A stretch of DNA of 64,000 bases from DATGZH01 sp035297265 (GTDB lineage: Bacteria > Actinomycetota > Acidimicrobiia > Acidimicrobiales > RAAP-2). Location: NCBI GenBank assembly GCA_035297265.1, contig DATGZH010000053.1, positions 52,655-116,654 on the forward strand, given 5' to 3'. Below are positions 24,821-32,614 of the stretch, piece after piece. Position 1 is the stretch's first letter. Every line of letters begins with the position of its first letter. The notes under the pieces are model-generated. The model saw nothing but the letters and a program-made list of their open reading frames with translations, was not told where the DNA came from and searched no databases. The translations under genes and the position numbers were made by a program.

Positions 24821-25576
24821 GTGGCCGAAGCGAAGGGACCGGGTGAGCGGAGCGTCGGCGTCGTCGGGGCGCTCAACTTCCGCGACGTGGGCGGCTATCC
24901 GACGGCCGACGGTCGATGCACGCGGTTCGGTCGGGTGTTCCGCAGCGACACGTTGTCCGAGCTCACGGAGGCCGACGTGGAGCTCGTGCACGGTCTCGGG
25001 GTGGCGACGGTGGTCGATCTCCGCACGCCCACCGAGGTGGAGCGCGACGGTGTGCACCCCCTCGACGCCGACCGGGTCCACTACGCCAACCTGTCGTTGC
25101 TGAACGAAGAGGGCGGCGAGAGCATGGCTGCGCCAGCCGAGGAGCTCGGCATGGCCGCCCGTTACCTCTGGTACCTCGAGATCGGCTCTTCCGTCGTCGC
25201 CGAGGCGCTCGCCTTTGCCGGGGACGAGGCGCGGTACCCGATCGTCTACCACTGCACTGCCGGGAAGGACCGCACCGGCGTGGTCACCGCTCTCCTGCTC
25301 TCCCTCGCTGGGGTGGAGCGGGCTGCGGTGGTCGACGACTACGCCGCCACCTCGGCGGCGATGCCGGGGATCCTCGATCGCCTGCGCCGCCACCCGGTCT
25401 ACGGACGGAACCTGGACTCGGTGCCGAAGGAACGCTTCGAGGTGACGGGCGAAACGATGGAGCAGTTCCTCGCCGGCGTCGACGAGCGCTACGGCGGCCC
25501 GCTGGCCTGGGCCGAATCGGTCGGGCTCGGTGAGGACTATCTGGCCGTGCTCCGGGCCAACCTGCTCGACGGCTGA
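24821..25576 (+). CDS. Tyrosine-protein phosphatase (PtpB-like, Y_phosphatase3)
   Basis: 251 residues. The P-loop is HCTAGKDRTGVV, with catalytic Cys145 and Arg151 (CX5R). The N-terminal GALNFRDVGGYPTADGR is the hallmark of the MptpB/lipid-and-tyrosine phosphatase family, and RVFRSDTLSELTEADV and VVDLRTPTEVERDG follow as usual. It removes phosphate from Tyr, possibly also Ser/Thr or phosphoinositides. GTG 24821 follows AGAAAGGAG closely. There is no signal peptide. It ends immediately before the convergent crotonase stop. Confidence 0.88.
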   Translation: MAEAKGPGERSVGVVGALNFRDVGGYPTADGRCTRFGRVFRSDTLSELTEADVELVHGLGVATVVDLRTPTEVERDGVHPLDADRVHYANLSLLNEEGGESMAAPAEELGMAARYLWYLEIGSSVVAEALAFAGDEARYPIVYHCTAGKDRTGVVTALLLSLAGVERAAVVDDYAATSAAMPGILDRLRRHPVYGRNLDSVPKERFEVTGETMEQFLAGVDERYGGPLAWAESVGLGEDYLAVLRANLLDG

Positions 25577-26647
25577 CTACCCGGCGACGTCGTCGACGAG
25601 TCCCCAGGCGAGGGCGCCGTCCACGTCGAGGTGGGCGGCGGTGAGCGCCAGCCAGGCCGTGCGCTGACGGCCGATCCGGCGGGGGATGCTCACGGTCCCG
25701 CCGGCCCCGGGGACGAGGCCCATCGGTACCTCCGGGAGATGGAAGGTGGCGTCGGGCCGGGCGACGACATGGCCGGCGAAGGCCGGCAGCTCGACGCCGG
25801 CGCCGACGCACGGCCCGTGGACGACGGCGGTGGTCCGTGCGGCGAGGACGTCGAGCCAGTAGCCGGCGTTGCGGGTGCTGCGCACGAGGTGGGCGGTGAC
25901 CGGGTCGGGCGTCGTCCCGAACTCGGAGAGGTCGCCACCGCTGGAGAAGGAGGGTCCGCGGCCGGAGAGCTCGATCCGTTCGATGCCCGGATCGGCCACC
26001 GCCAGGTGGAGGCCGGCCACGAGGTCGTCGCGCATGGCCGCGCTGTAGGCGTTGCGCACCTCGGGGCGGTTGAGGACGAGGCGGAGCGTGGCCCCGTCCC
26101 GCTCGATGTCGACCGCCGGACCGGTGAAGCTGCGCCGGCGGACCGGAGGGCGCTCGGCCAGCCACCGGCGGTGCGCCGGTCCGGCCTGCAGCAGGCCGTA
26201 GAGGAGGGACTCCCCCACGAGGGCGTCGGCCACCGACAGCCTCGGGGAGAAGCGGAGGAGCTGGACCAGGCCGACCGAGGACGCGGGGGAGGCCGTGACG
26301 CCGACGGCCAGCCGCCCGAGTGCCGAGTCGAGGTCGTCGCCCCATCCCACCCAGGGGGCCGGGGGGTTCGAGCCTGGGGCCAGCAGGACGTCGAGCTCCG
26401 GGGGACGGGACAGGTCGGTGTGCTGATCGGCCAGGCCGACCACCACGCTCGGGAGGAAGCGGGCGAGGTCGACCAGCTCGGCCTCAGCGCCCGGTTCGTC
26501 GAGGCGCACGACGAGGAGTGGTCGGCCGGCGAGCGGACCGACGACCTCGGCGTCGAGACCCCGCCCGAGGAGGGCGACCGCCTCGTTGCTGCCGAGCACG
26601 GCCACCTCGTCGCCGTCCCCTTCGCCGGGCACGGGCGGTCCGGCCAT
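25577..26647 (-). CDS. Enoyl-CoA hydratase/isomerase family protein with N-terminal extension
   Basis: 356 residues. The crotonase core occupies ~175-356: LRLVLNRPEVRNAYSAAM, oxyanion loop SFSSGGDLSEF, and GAGVELPAF and LPEVPMGLVPGAGGT. The last two place Glu at both catalytic positions of hydratases, so the site looks competent. The first ~170 residues are an unassigned extension that includes a second crotonase-like beginning (VDLARFLPSVVVGLAD). Divergent from a CoA-transferase across only 23 nt; TACGCT ends 6 nt before the ATG, so it is probably leaderless. Confidence 0.8.
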   Translation of the reverse strand: MAGPPVPGEGDGDEVAVLGSNEAVALLGRGLDAEVVGPLAGRPLLVVRLDEPGAEAELVDLARFLPSVVVGLADQHTDLSRPPELDVLLAPGSNPPAPWVGWGDDLDSALGRLAVGVTASPASSVGLVQLLRFSPRLSVADALVGESLLYGLLQAGPAHRRWLAERPPVRRRSFTGPAVDIERDGATLRLVLNRPEVRNAYSAAMRDDLVAGLHLAVADPGIERIELSGRGPSFSSGGDLSEFGTTPDPVTAHLVRSTRNAGYWLDVLAARTTAVVHGPCVGAGVELPAFAGHVVARPDATFHLPEVPMGLVPGAGGTVSIPRRIGRQRTAWLALTAAHLDVDGALAWGLVDDVAG

Positions 26648-26653
26648 AGCCGC

Positions 26654-26663
26654 AGCGTAACCT
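26654..26663. promoter_or_regulatory. Overlapping divergent -10 boxes for two leaderless genes
   Basis: Minus-strand TACGCT (26659-26654) ends 6 nt before the crotonase ATG. Plus-strand TAACCT (26658-26663) ends 7 nt before the CoA-transferase GTG. The two hexamers share bases 26658-26659, so the promoters should compete. Confidence 0.45.
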
Positions 26664-26670
26664 GCCCGTT

Positions 26671-28014
26671 GTGGTTCGCCATGTGGTCGAGACCGGCGCG
26701 TCCGGACGGTCGACGTTCGACCGGGAGCTCGAGGACGCCCTCGTCGGCGTCGGCCTCCCCTCCAGTACGACCGGTGCTCTTACACCGTTGGTCGAGGCGG
26801 GCTGCAGCGTCGGGGCGTGGGCCGCGTCAGGGGCGATGGCCCTCACCGGACACGCTGACGGGCCGCCGCTGGCGCCGCGGCCGCCCGTCGTCACCCGGCT
26901 GGCCGCCGCGGCGCGAGCCGTCGAGGCGGCGGCGGGTCGCGAGGGTGCCGCGCTCGACGTCGATCCCGCCCGGCTGCTCACCGCCCGGGCTGCGGCCCGC
27001 GGCTTCGGCCGCCAGGGGCGCCGCTCGGCCGGCGGGCGGTGCTGGCTACTGCCGGCGGCCGACGGGTGGGTGGCGGTGAACCTCGCCCGTCCGGACGACG
27101 TCCCGTTGCTCCTCGGGGCGGGGCTGGGGCTCGACGTGAACGACGGCGTCGACCCCGTCACCGCCCTTGCGCCGACGGTGGCCGCATGGCCGGCGGCGGC
27201 GCTGGCGGCTCGGTCCCAGCTGCTCGGCCTGCCGGTGGCCCGGCTGCCGGCCCGGGTACCGCCGGTCACCTCGCCCTTCGCCGTGGGCGGGCGGGGCGCG
27301 TCCCGGCGGCGGCGACCGGGCACCCCTTTCGTCGTGCTCGACCTGACCGCCATGTGGGCCGGTCCGCTCGCCGCGCACCTGCTGGCCGGTTGCGGGGCCA
27401 AGGTGCTGAGCGCCGAGGACCCCGCCCGACCCGACGCGGCGCGCCTCGGCGATCCGGCCCTCTACACCGAGCTGCACGAGGGCCACGGGCACGTGGCCCT
27501 CGACCTCGCCACCGCGGCCGGCCGCCGGGACCTGGCCGACCTCGTGGCCGCGGCCGACGTCGTGATCGAATCGTCCCGCCCCCGGGCGCTGCAGCAGCTC
27601 GGCGTCGACGCCCGCCGGGTGGTGGCCGAAGGTCGGGGGAAGACCTGGGTCAGCATCACGGGCTACGGCCGGAGGGGAGCGGCCGCCACGAATGTGGCCT
27701 TCGGCGACGACGCGGCGGTCGCCGGCGGCCTGGTCGCCCGCGACGCCGGGGGGGACCCGGTGTTCTGCGCCGACGCCGTCGCCGACCCGATCACCGGCCT
27801 CTACGCGGCACTCGGCGCCCTGGCGTCGCTCGCCGCCGGCGGTGGCCACCTCGTCGACGTGCCGATGCGGCGGGCCGTGGCCTATGCCGCCCGGGGACAG
27901 GGCTGCCCCAGGCGCCACGTCGTCGAGCGGGACGGTGGACGCTGGGTGGTCCACCACGGCGACGACCGGCCGGTCATGGTCCGCGACGTGGTCGTCGACG
28001 GCGTCGCGCCATGA
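26671..28014 (+). CDS. CoA-transferase family III (CaiB/BaiF-like) protein
   Basis: 447 residues. The C-terminal half is typical: FVVLDLTAMWAGPLAAHLLAG, CGAKVLSAEDPARPDAARLGDP, LYTELHEGHGHVALDLATAAGRRDL, VVIESSRPRALQQLG and WVSITGYGRRGAAA. FGDDAAVAGGLVA stands where the catalytic Asp is expected. The first ~215 residues resemble a second, weakly conserved half of the same fold, suggesting an internal duplication. It would move CoA between acyl acids; the substrate is unknown. Coupled by ATGA overlap to the amidohydrolase. GTG 26671 fits a leaderless start. Confidence 0.8.
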   Translation: MVRHVVETGASGRSTFDRELEDALVGVGLPSSTTGALTPLVEAGCSVGAWAASGAMALTGHADGPPLAPRPPVVTRLAAAARAVEAAAGREGAALDVDPARLLTARAAARGFGRQGRRSAGGRCWLLPAADGWVAVNLARPDDVPLLLGAGLGLDVNDGVDPVTALAPTVAAWPAAALAARSQLLGLPVARLPARVPPVTSPFAVGGRGASRRRRPGTPFVVLDLTAMWAGPLAAHLLAGCGAKVLSAEDPARPDAARLGDPALYTELHEGHGHVALDLATAAGRRDLADLVAAADVVIESSRPRALQQLGVDARRVVAEGRGKTWVSITGYGRRGAAATNVAFGDDAAVAGGLVARDAGGDPVFCADAVADPITGLYAALGALASLAAGGGHLVDVPMRRAVAYAARGQGCPRRHVVERDGGRWVVHHGDDRPVMVRDVVVDGVAP

Positions 28015-29462
28015 GCCTCCTCGTCGTCGGCGGCCTCGTCGACGGGGTGCCGTCGGACGTGCGGATCGAGGGCGGGCGCATCGTGGAGGTAGCGGCCGGG
28101 CTTCGCCGCTCGGCGGGCGAGGAGCTGCTCGACGCGGCCGGCGGCGAGGTCCTCCCAGGGCTGCACGACCACCATGTGCACCTGCGGGCCACCGCGGCCG
28201 CGGCCCGGTCGGTCCGTGTCGGGCCGCCCAACGTCGTCGGTCGCGCCGAGATGGCGGCGGTGCTGCGGGAGGCCGCGGCCGAACTCGGACCGGGGGAGTG
28301 GGTGCGGGCCGTCGGCTACCACGACACCGTGGCCGGTCCCCTCGACCGCTTCGTGCTCGACGCCATGGTCGGGGAGCGCCCCGTCCGGGTGCAGCACCGC
28401 TCGGGGGCCCTCTGGGTGTTGAACTCGGCCGGCATGGCCGCGCTCGGCGTCGACGGGGACTGGCCGGAGGGGGCCGAGCGCGACCCGGACGGCGCACCCA
28501 ACGGGCGACTGTTCCGGCTCGACGCGTGGCTGCGCGAGCGCTGGCCGGCCGGCCCCGACGCCGGCGCGACGCTGCGGGCGGTGAGTGAGGCGGCTCTCGC
28601 CCGGGGGGTGACGGGCCTCACCGAGGCCACGCCGGACCTCGCCCGGGCCGAGGTGAACGCCCTGTCCGCCGCGGTGGCGGCCGGCGACGTCGCCCAGCGG
28701 CTCACGGTCATGGCGCCGGCCGACGTCGATGTGCCCGTGGGTGCCAGGGTCGGTCGTGGACCGGTCAAGGTGCTCCTCGACGACCTGACGCTCCCCGTGC
28801 CCGACGAGCTGGCGGCGCAGCTCGCCCCCGCCCGCCGGGCCGGGCTCCCCGTGGCCGTCCACTGCGTGACCGCCGTCCAGCTCGTGGTGGTGCTGGCGGC
28901 GCTGGCCCGGGTGGGCACGGTCCCGGGGGACCGGCTCGAGCACGCCGCGGTGGTGCCCACCGACCTCATGGCCGAGGTGGTCCGGCTGAGCCTGACCGTC
29001 GTCACGAACCCGGCCTTCGTCGAGACCCGGGGCGACGAGTACCTCACCGAGGTGGACCCGGTCGACCTTCCCGCCCTCTACCGCGCCGGCTCGCTCCTCG
29101 GTGCCGGCGTGGCGCTCGGCGCCGGCACCGACGCGCCATTCGGGCCATCTGACCCCTGGGTGGCGGTGCGCGCCGCCGTTCGGCGCACGACCGGTCTCGG
29201 CCGGCTCCTCGGGCCGAGAGAAGGGGTCCCCCTCCGCCGGGCCGTCGCCCTGTTCGGCGGCCGGGCCGACGCACCGGCCGTGGCCCGCACGGTGACGCCC
29301 GGACAGCCGGCCGACCTCTGCGTGCTCGCCGGTCCCCTCGACGACGACGCGGTCCTCGGGCCCGGTGGACCCGGCGTGACGGCGACGGTCGTCGCCGGCC
29401 AGGTGTGCTTCACGAGCGAAGAGGAACGGCCGGTCGGGGCCGGCGGAAAGGCTCACAGGTAA
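28011..29462 (+). CDS. Amidohydrolase family 3 protein (YtcJ-like)
   Basis: 483 residues; ATG 28011 overlaps the previous stop by 4 nt. Metal ligands: HDHHVHL near residue 49, a Lys in GPVKVLLDD, later His in VAVHCVTAV and DRLEHAAVV, and Asp in GAGTDAPFGPSDPW. A beta-sandwich flanks the barrel (LLVVGGLVDGVPSDVRIEGGR and the C-terminal PGQPADLCVLAG). These are hydrolases of C-N bonds; the substrate is unknown. Coupling to a CoA-transferase and proximity to a crotonase suggest degradation of an amide- or ring-containing acid (inference). Confidence 0.85.
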   Translation: MSLLVVGGLVDGVPSDVRIEGGRIVEVAAGLRRSAGEELLDAAGGEVLPGLHDHHVHLRATAAAARSVRVGPPNVVGRAEMAAVLREAAAELGPGEWVRAVGYHDTVAGPLDRFVLDAMVGERPVRVQHRSGALWVLNSAGMAALGVDGDWPEGAERDPDGAPNGRLFRLDAWLRERWPAGPDAGATLRAVSEAALARGVTGLTEATPDLARAEVNALSAAVAAGDVAQRLTVMAPADVDVPVGARVGRGPVKVLLDDLTLPVPDELAAQLAPARRAGLPVAVHCVTAVQLVVVLAALARVGTVPGDRLEHAAVVPTDLMAEVVRLSLTVVTNPAFVETRGDEYLTEVDPVDLPALYRAGSLLGAGVALGAGTDAPFGPSDPWVAVRAAVRRTTGLGRLLGPREGVPLRRAVALFGGRADAPAVARTVTPGQPADLCVLAGPLDDDAVLGPGGPGVTATVVAGQVCFTSEEERPVGAGGKAHR

Positions 29463-29487
29463 GCTCCGGCCGTCGAAGGGAGGCCCG

Positions 29488-29931
29488 ATGCCCAAAGCCG
29501 TGCCGAAGGAAGTGCTGGACATGCTCCGGGCGGTCCCCCTCTTCGAAGACTGCACCGACCGCGAGCTGGCCGCCATCGCCAGCCTCGGCACCGAGCTGCC
29601 GATGAAGGCGGGCACGAAGCTCACGGAGCAGGGTGCGCCGGGCTCGGAGCTCATGATCGTGCTCGACGGTCAAGCGACGTGCACCATCGGCGGCCAGACG
29701 GCGAGCCAGAAGGTGGCCACCTTCAGCCGGGGTGACTTCTTCGGCGAGATGTCGCTCCTCGACAACGGTCCGAGGAGCGCCACCGTGGTGGCCGACACCG
29801 ACATGGACGTGATGGTCCTCGAGAGCCGGGAGTTCAAGGGCCTGCTCACCGACTCGCCGGCCATCGCGGTGAAGATGCTCGTCACCATGGCCCGACGGCT
29901 CCGTCGGGCCGACGAGCTCATGCGGTACTAA
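29488..29931 (+). CDS. Small cyclic nucleotide-binding domain protein
   Basis: 147 residues, a single CRP-type sensor domain with no DNA-binding helix-turn-helix. VPLFEDCTDRELAAIASLG is the entry helix. The phosphate-binding cassette FFGEMSLLDNGPRSATVVA keeps Glu and Arg-Ser-Ala, so cNMP binding is likely. KMLVTMARRLRRADELMRY is the C-terminal helix. Such stand-alone proteins act as partners or regulatory subunits; the partner is unknown. ATG 29488 has GAAGGGAGG upstream. The stop overlaps the stop of the convergent epimerase gene (CTAA). Confidence 0.85.
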   Translation: MPKAVPKEVLDMLRAVPLFEDCTDRELAAIASLGTELPMKAGTKLTEQGAPGSELMIVLDGQATCTIGGQTASQKVATFSRGDFFGEMSLLDNGPRSATVVADTDMDVMVLESREFKGLLTDSPAIAVKMLVTMARRLRRADELMRY

Positions 29932-31010
29932 GGGTCCCTGTCCTCGGGCGACGGCGCGCTCGCCCAGCGCAAGCGGGCGAGGCGAGACGGCTTCACGTAG
30001 CCGTGCTCGGCGAACCAGCGGGCCGAGTCGAAGACGGCCTCCTCGGCCGGCCGCGGGTCGTGGCCGAGCTCCTTCCTCGCCCGGGCGTCGTCGAAGAGCA
30101 TGTGGGTGGTCGACATCCGGGCCGCCTCGACCGGGACGTCGGGCTCCCGGCGGAGGAGCCGGCCCTGGACGGTCTCGGAGACGAGGCCCGCCCCGAGGGC
30201 GGCCACCCTCGGGAACTGGAAGCGGGGTGTCGGCAGACCGGTGCAGGAGGCAAGCAGGGCGAGGAGCCGGCCCATGGGGAGGTTCTCCCCACCCAGGATG
30301 TAGCTGCGCCCCTGCCCGCCCCGCTCGAGGGCGAGGACGTGGCCCCTCGCTACGTCATCGACGTGCACCACGTTCATCGACGTGTCGACGTACCCGGGCA
30401 TCTTGCCGTTCAGGAAGTCGAGGACGAGCTTGCCGGTCGGCGTCGGGCGCCGGTCGCGGGGTCCGAGGGGGAAGGTCGGGAGGGCGAGGACGACCGGGAG
30501 GCCCTCGGCCCCGGCCCGCAGCACCTCGTGCTCCGCCACGTACTTCGACTGCTTGTAGGCACCGAAGAGCTCGTGCACGTGGGCGTAGGCCGTCTCGTCG
30601 GCCGGTCGGCCCTCAGCCGTGTCGTGCAGCCCGAGCGTGGCCACCGAGCTCGTGTAGACGAGCCGCTCGCACCCCGACTCGGCCACCGCCTCGAGCACGT
30701 TGCGGGTGCCGCCGACGTTGACCTCGTAGTAGAGGCCCGGGTCGGTCGGCCAGAACCCGTAGCGGGCGGCGACGTGGAAGACGGCTCGGCAGCCCTCGAC
30801 CGCCCGGGCCACACCGGCGGCGTCGCAGACGTCGAAGGTCACGGGCTCGACGTCCAGGCCCTCCAGGTTGGCCGGGTCGGCGCCCGGCTCGACCCCGGCC
30901 CGCACCGAGGCGCCCGTGCCGAGAAGGGCGCGCACGACGGCCGAACCGATGAACCCGCTCGCCCCGGTCACGAGGACGCGGTCGCCCCCGCCGAGGGACG
31001 GGGCGGTCAC
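29928..31010 (-). CDS. hpnA: NAD-dependent epimerase/dehydratase, hopanoid-associated HpnA type
   Basis: 360 residues. Rossmann loop VLVTGASGFIGSAVV; catalytic YTSS (Ser) and YKQSK (Tyr-x3-Lys). The following features match HpnA closely: CRAVFHVAARYGFWPTDPGLYY, NVGGTRNVLEAV, LPTFPLGPRDRRPTPTGK, MPGYVDTSMNVVHVDDVARG and SYILGGENLPMG. HpnA is linked genetically to hopanoid side-chain tailoring. GTG 31010 overlaps the stop of the upstream aminotransferase gene (GTGA), so the two are coupled. No squalene-hopene cyclase gene lies in this window, so the hopanoid role is inferred from similarity. Confidence 0.7.
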   Translation of the reverse strand: MTAPSLGGGDRVLVTGASGFIGSAVVRALLGTGASVRAGVEPGADPANLEGLDVEPVTFDVCDAAGVARAVEGCRAVFHVAARYGFWPTDPGLYYEVNVGGTRNVLEAVAESGCERLVYTSSVATLGLHDTAEGRPADETAYAHVHELFGAYKQSKYVAEHEVLRAGAEGLPVVLALPTFPLGPRDRRPTPTGKLVLDFLNGKMPGYVDTSMNVVHVDDVARGHVLALERGGQGRSYILGGENLPMGRLLALLASCTGLPTPRFQFPRVAALGAGLVSETVQGRLLRREPDVPVEAARMSTTHMLFDDARARKELGHDPRPAEEAVFDSARWFAEHGYVKPSRLARLRWASAPSPEDRDP

Positions 31011-32431
31011 GAGGGGGTGGTCCCGGCGGCGGGCACGGGGGCGGTGCGCGCCCCGCGGCGGAGGGCGCCGCGGGCCATGGTGAAGCCGGCTTGGACGAAG
31101 TGACCGGAGCCCCGGTGGGCGTCGGCCAACACGTCGTCGAGGGCGCGCACGAAGTACTCGACCTCCTCCTCGCCGGCCACGAGGGGCGGGAGGAGCTTGA
31201 CCACGTTCAGGTTGTCCGCCGCCACCTGCGAGAGGATCCGGTGGCGGTGGAAGAGGGGGAGCACGACGGTCTGGGAGAAGAGGGCCGGCCGGAGGGACTC
31301 GATGGCCTTCCAGCGGCGACGGAGCGTTTTCGACGTCGGCTCGCCGAACACGAGGCCGATCATGAGGCCCTTGCCCCGCACCTCGTGGAGCATCTCGTAG
31401 CGCTCGACGAGAGGCGCCAGGTGCTTGGCGAAGGCCTCGCCGGTCCGGGCCACCCGGTCGACGAGGTCCTCGTCGTCGAGCACCGACAGGGTGGCCAGGC
31501 CGGCCACCATGGCCAGCTGGTTGCGACCGAACGTGGTCGAGTGGCGGAGGGCGTTGTCGATCGAGTCGTAGACCGACGAGAACACCTTGTCGGAGGTGAG
31601 CATGGCGCCGACCGGCACGTAACCGCCCGAGAGGGCCTTGCTCACGGTCACGATGTCGGGCTGGAGGCCCCAGTGCTCGTGGGCGAACAGCCGGCCGGTC
31701 CGACCGAGTCCGGTCTGCACTTCGTCGGCGACGAAGAGCGTGCCGTGGCGCCGGCACAGCTCCTGCACCTCGGGCCAGTACTCGTCGGGGGCGCAATAGA
31801 CGCCCTTCCCCTGGATGGGCTCGACGACGAAGGCGGCCACGTCGCGCCGGCCGAGCTCCCTCGCCAAGGCGGCGGCGTCGCCGAACGGGACTCGCTCGCA
31901 CCCCGGGAGGAAGGGGCCGAACCCGTCGCGGAACTCGGCCCCGCCGTTCAGGGCGAGGGCCCCGTTGGTGAGCCCGTGGTAGGCGTGCTCGGCGGCGAGC
32001 ACCCGACTCCGCCCGGTGGCCGCCCGGGCGAACTTGATCGCCGCCTCCACGGCTTCGGCGCCCGAGTTGCAGAAGAACACCCGCTGGATGCCCGGGTGCG
32101 TCCGGGCCACGAGCTCTTCGGCCAGGAGCCCGGGGAGCAGCGCGCAGTCGATCTGGATCATGTTGGGCAGGTCGAGGTCGACGGCCCGGTGGAGCGCCTC
32201 TTTCAACACCGGGTGGCTGCGACCCAGCGCGTAGACACCGAAGCCCGAGAGCATGTCGAGGTAACGCTCACCCGCCGCGTCGTAGAGGTAGCAGCCCTCG
32301 CCGCGCACGTAGAAGCGGTCGAAGCCGAGCGTCGTGAGCACCTTGACCATCTGCGGGTTGAGATACCGCGAATGGAGCGCGAAGTTCTCGCCGTAGCGGT
32401 CGGAGAGGAGCTGCTCGAGATCGAAGCTCAT
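31007..32431 (-). CDS. Class III aminotransferase (HpnO-like)
   Basis: 474 residues. The PLP lysine is in TVSKALSGGYVPVGAM. FCNSGAEAVEAAIKFARAATG, AAEHAYHGLTNGAL, VEPIQGKGVY and LFVADEVQTGLGRTG are all in place. The N-terminus (HSRYLNPQMVKVLTTLGFDR, DMLSGFGVYALGRSHP) resembles HpnO-type enzymes, which add the amino group of aminobacteriohopanetriol. The coupled HpnA-type gene supports this, but other acceptors are possible. ATG 32431 is chosen over an in-frame GTG at 32446. Confidence 0.75.
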   Translation of the reverse strand: MSFDLEQLLSDRYGENFALHSRYLNPQMVKVLTTLGFDRFYVRGEGCYLYDAAGERYLDMLSGFGVYALGRSHPVLKEALHRAVDLDLPNMIQIDCALLPGLLAEELVARTHPGIQRVFFCNSGAEAVEAAIKFARAATGRSRVLAAEHAYHGLTNGALALNGGAEFRDGFGPFLPGCERVPFGDAAALARELGRRDVAAFVVEPIQGKGVYCAPDEYWPEVQELCRRHGTLFVADEVQTGLGRTGRLFAHEHWGLQPDIVTVSKALSGGYVPVGAMLTSDKVFSSVYDSIDNALRHSTTFGRNQLAMVAGLATLSVLDDEDLVDRVARTGEAFAKHLAPLVERYEMLHEVRGKGLMIGLVFGEPTSKTLRRRWKAIESLRPALFSQTVVLPLFHRHRILSQVAADNLNVVKLLPPLVAGEEEVEYFVRALDDVLADAHRGSGHFVQAGFTMARGALRRGARTAPVPAAGTTPS

Positions 32432-32571
32432 CGAGGATCGCTCCACCGCACGACCCTAGGGTAACGGTCGGCACCGCGTCGCGAGGAGCGCCTCGCGCCA
32501 ACCGAACGCTCACTCGGACCGTTCCCTTCGCGGCGCCGTCCGGGGCAGCGGCGGCTTCGAGACCGCGTCGG

Positions 32572-32577
32572 TACGCT
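32572..32577 (+). promoter_or_regulatory. -10 box (TACGCT) upstream of the flavin disulfide reductase gene
   Basis: TACGCT 37 nt before ATG 32615, leaving room for a short leader with the GAAGGAG ribosome site. Confidence 0.3.
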
Positions 32578-32614
32578 GACCGGGCCCGGGGACGACGGAC
32601 GAAGGAGCGGACCG

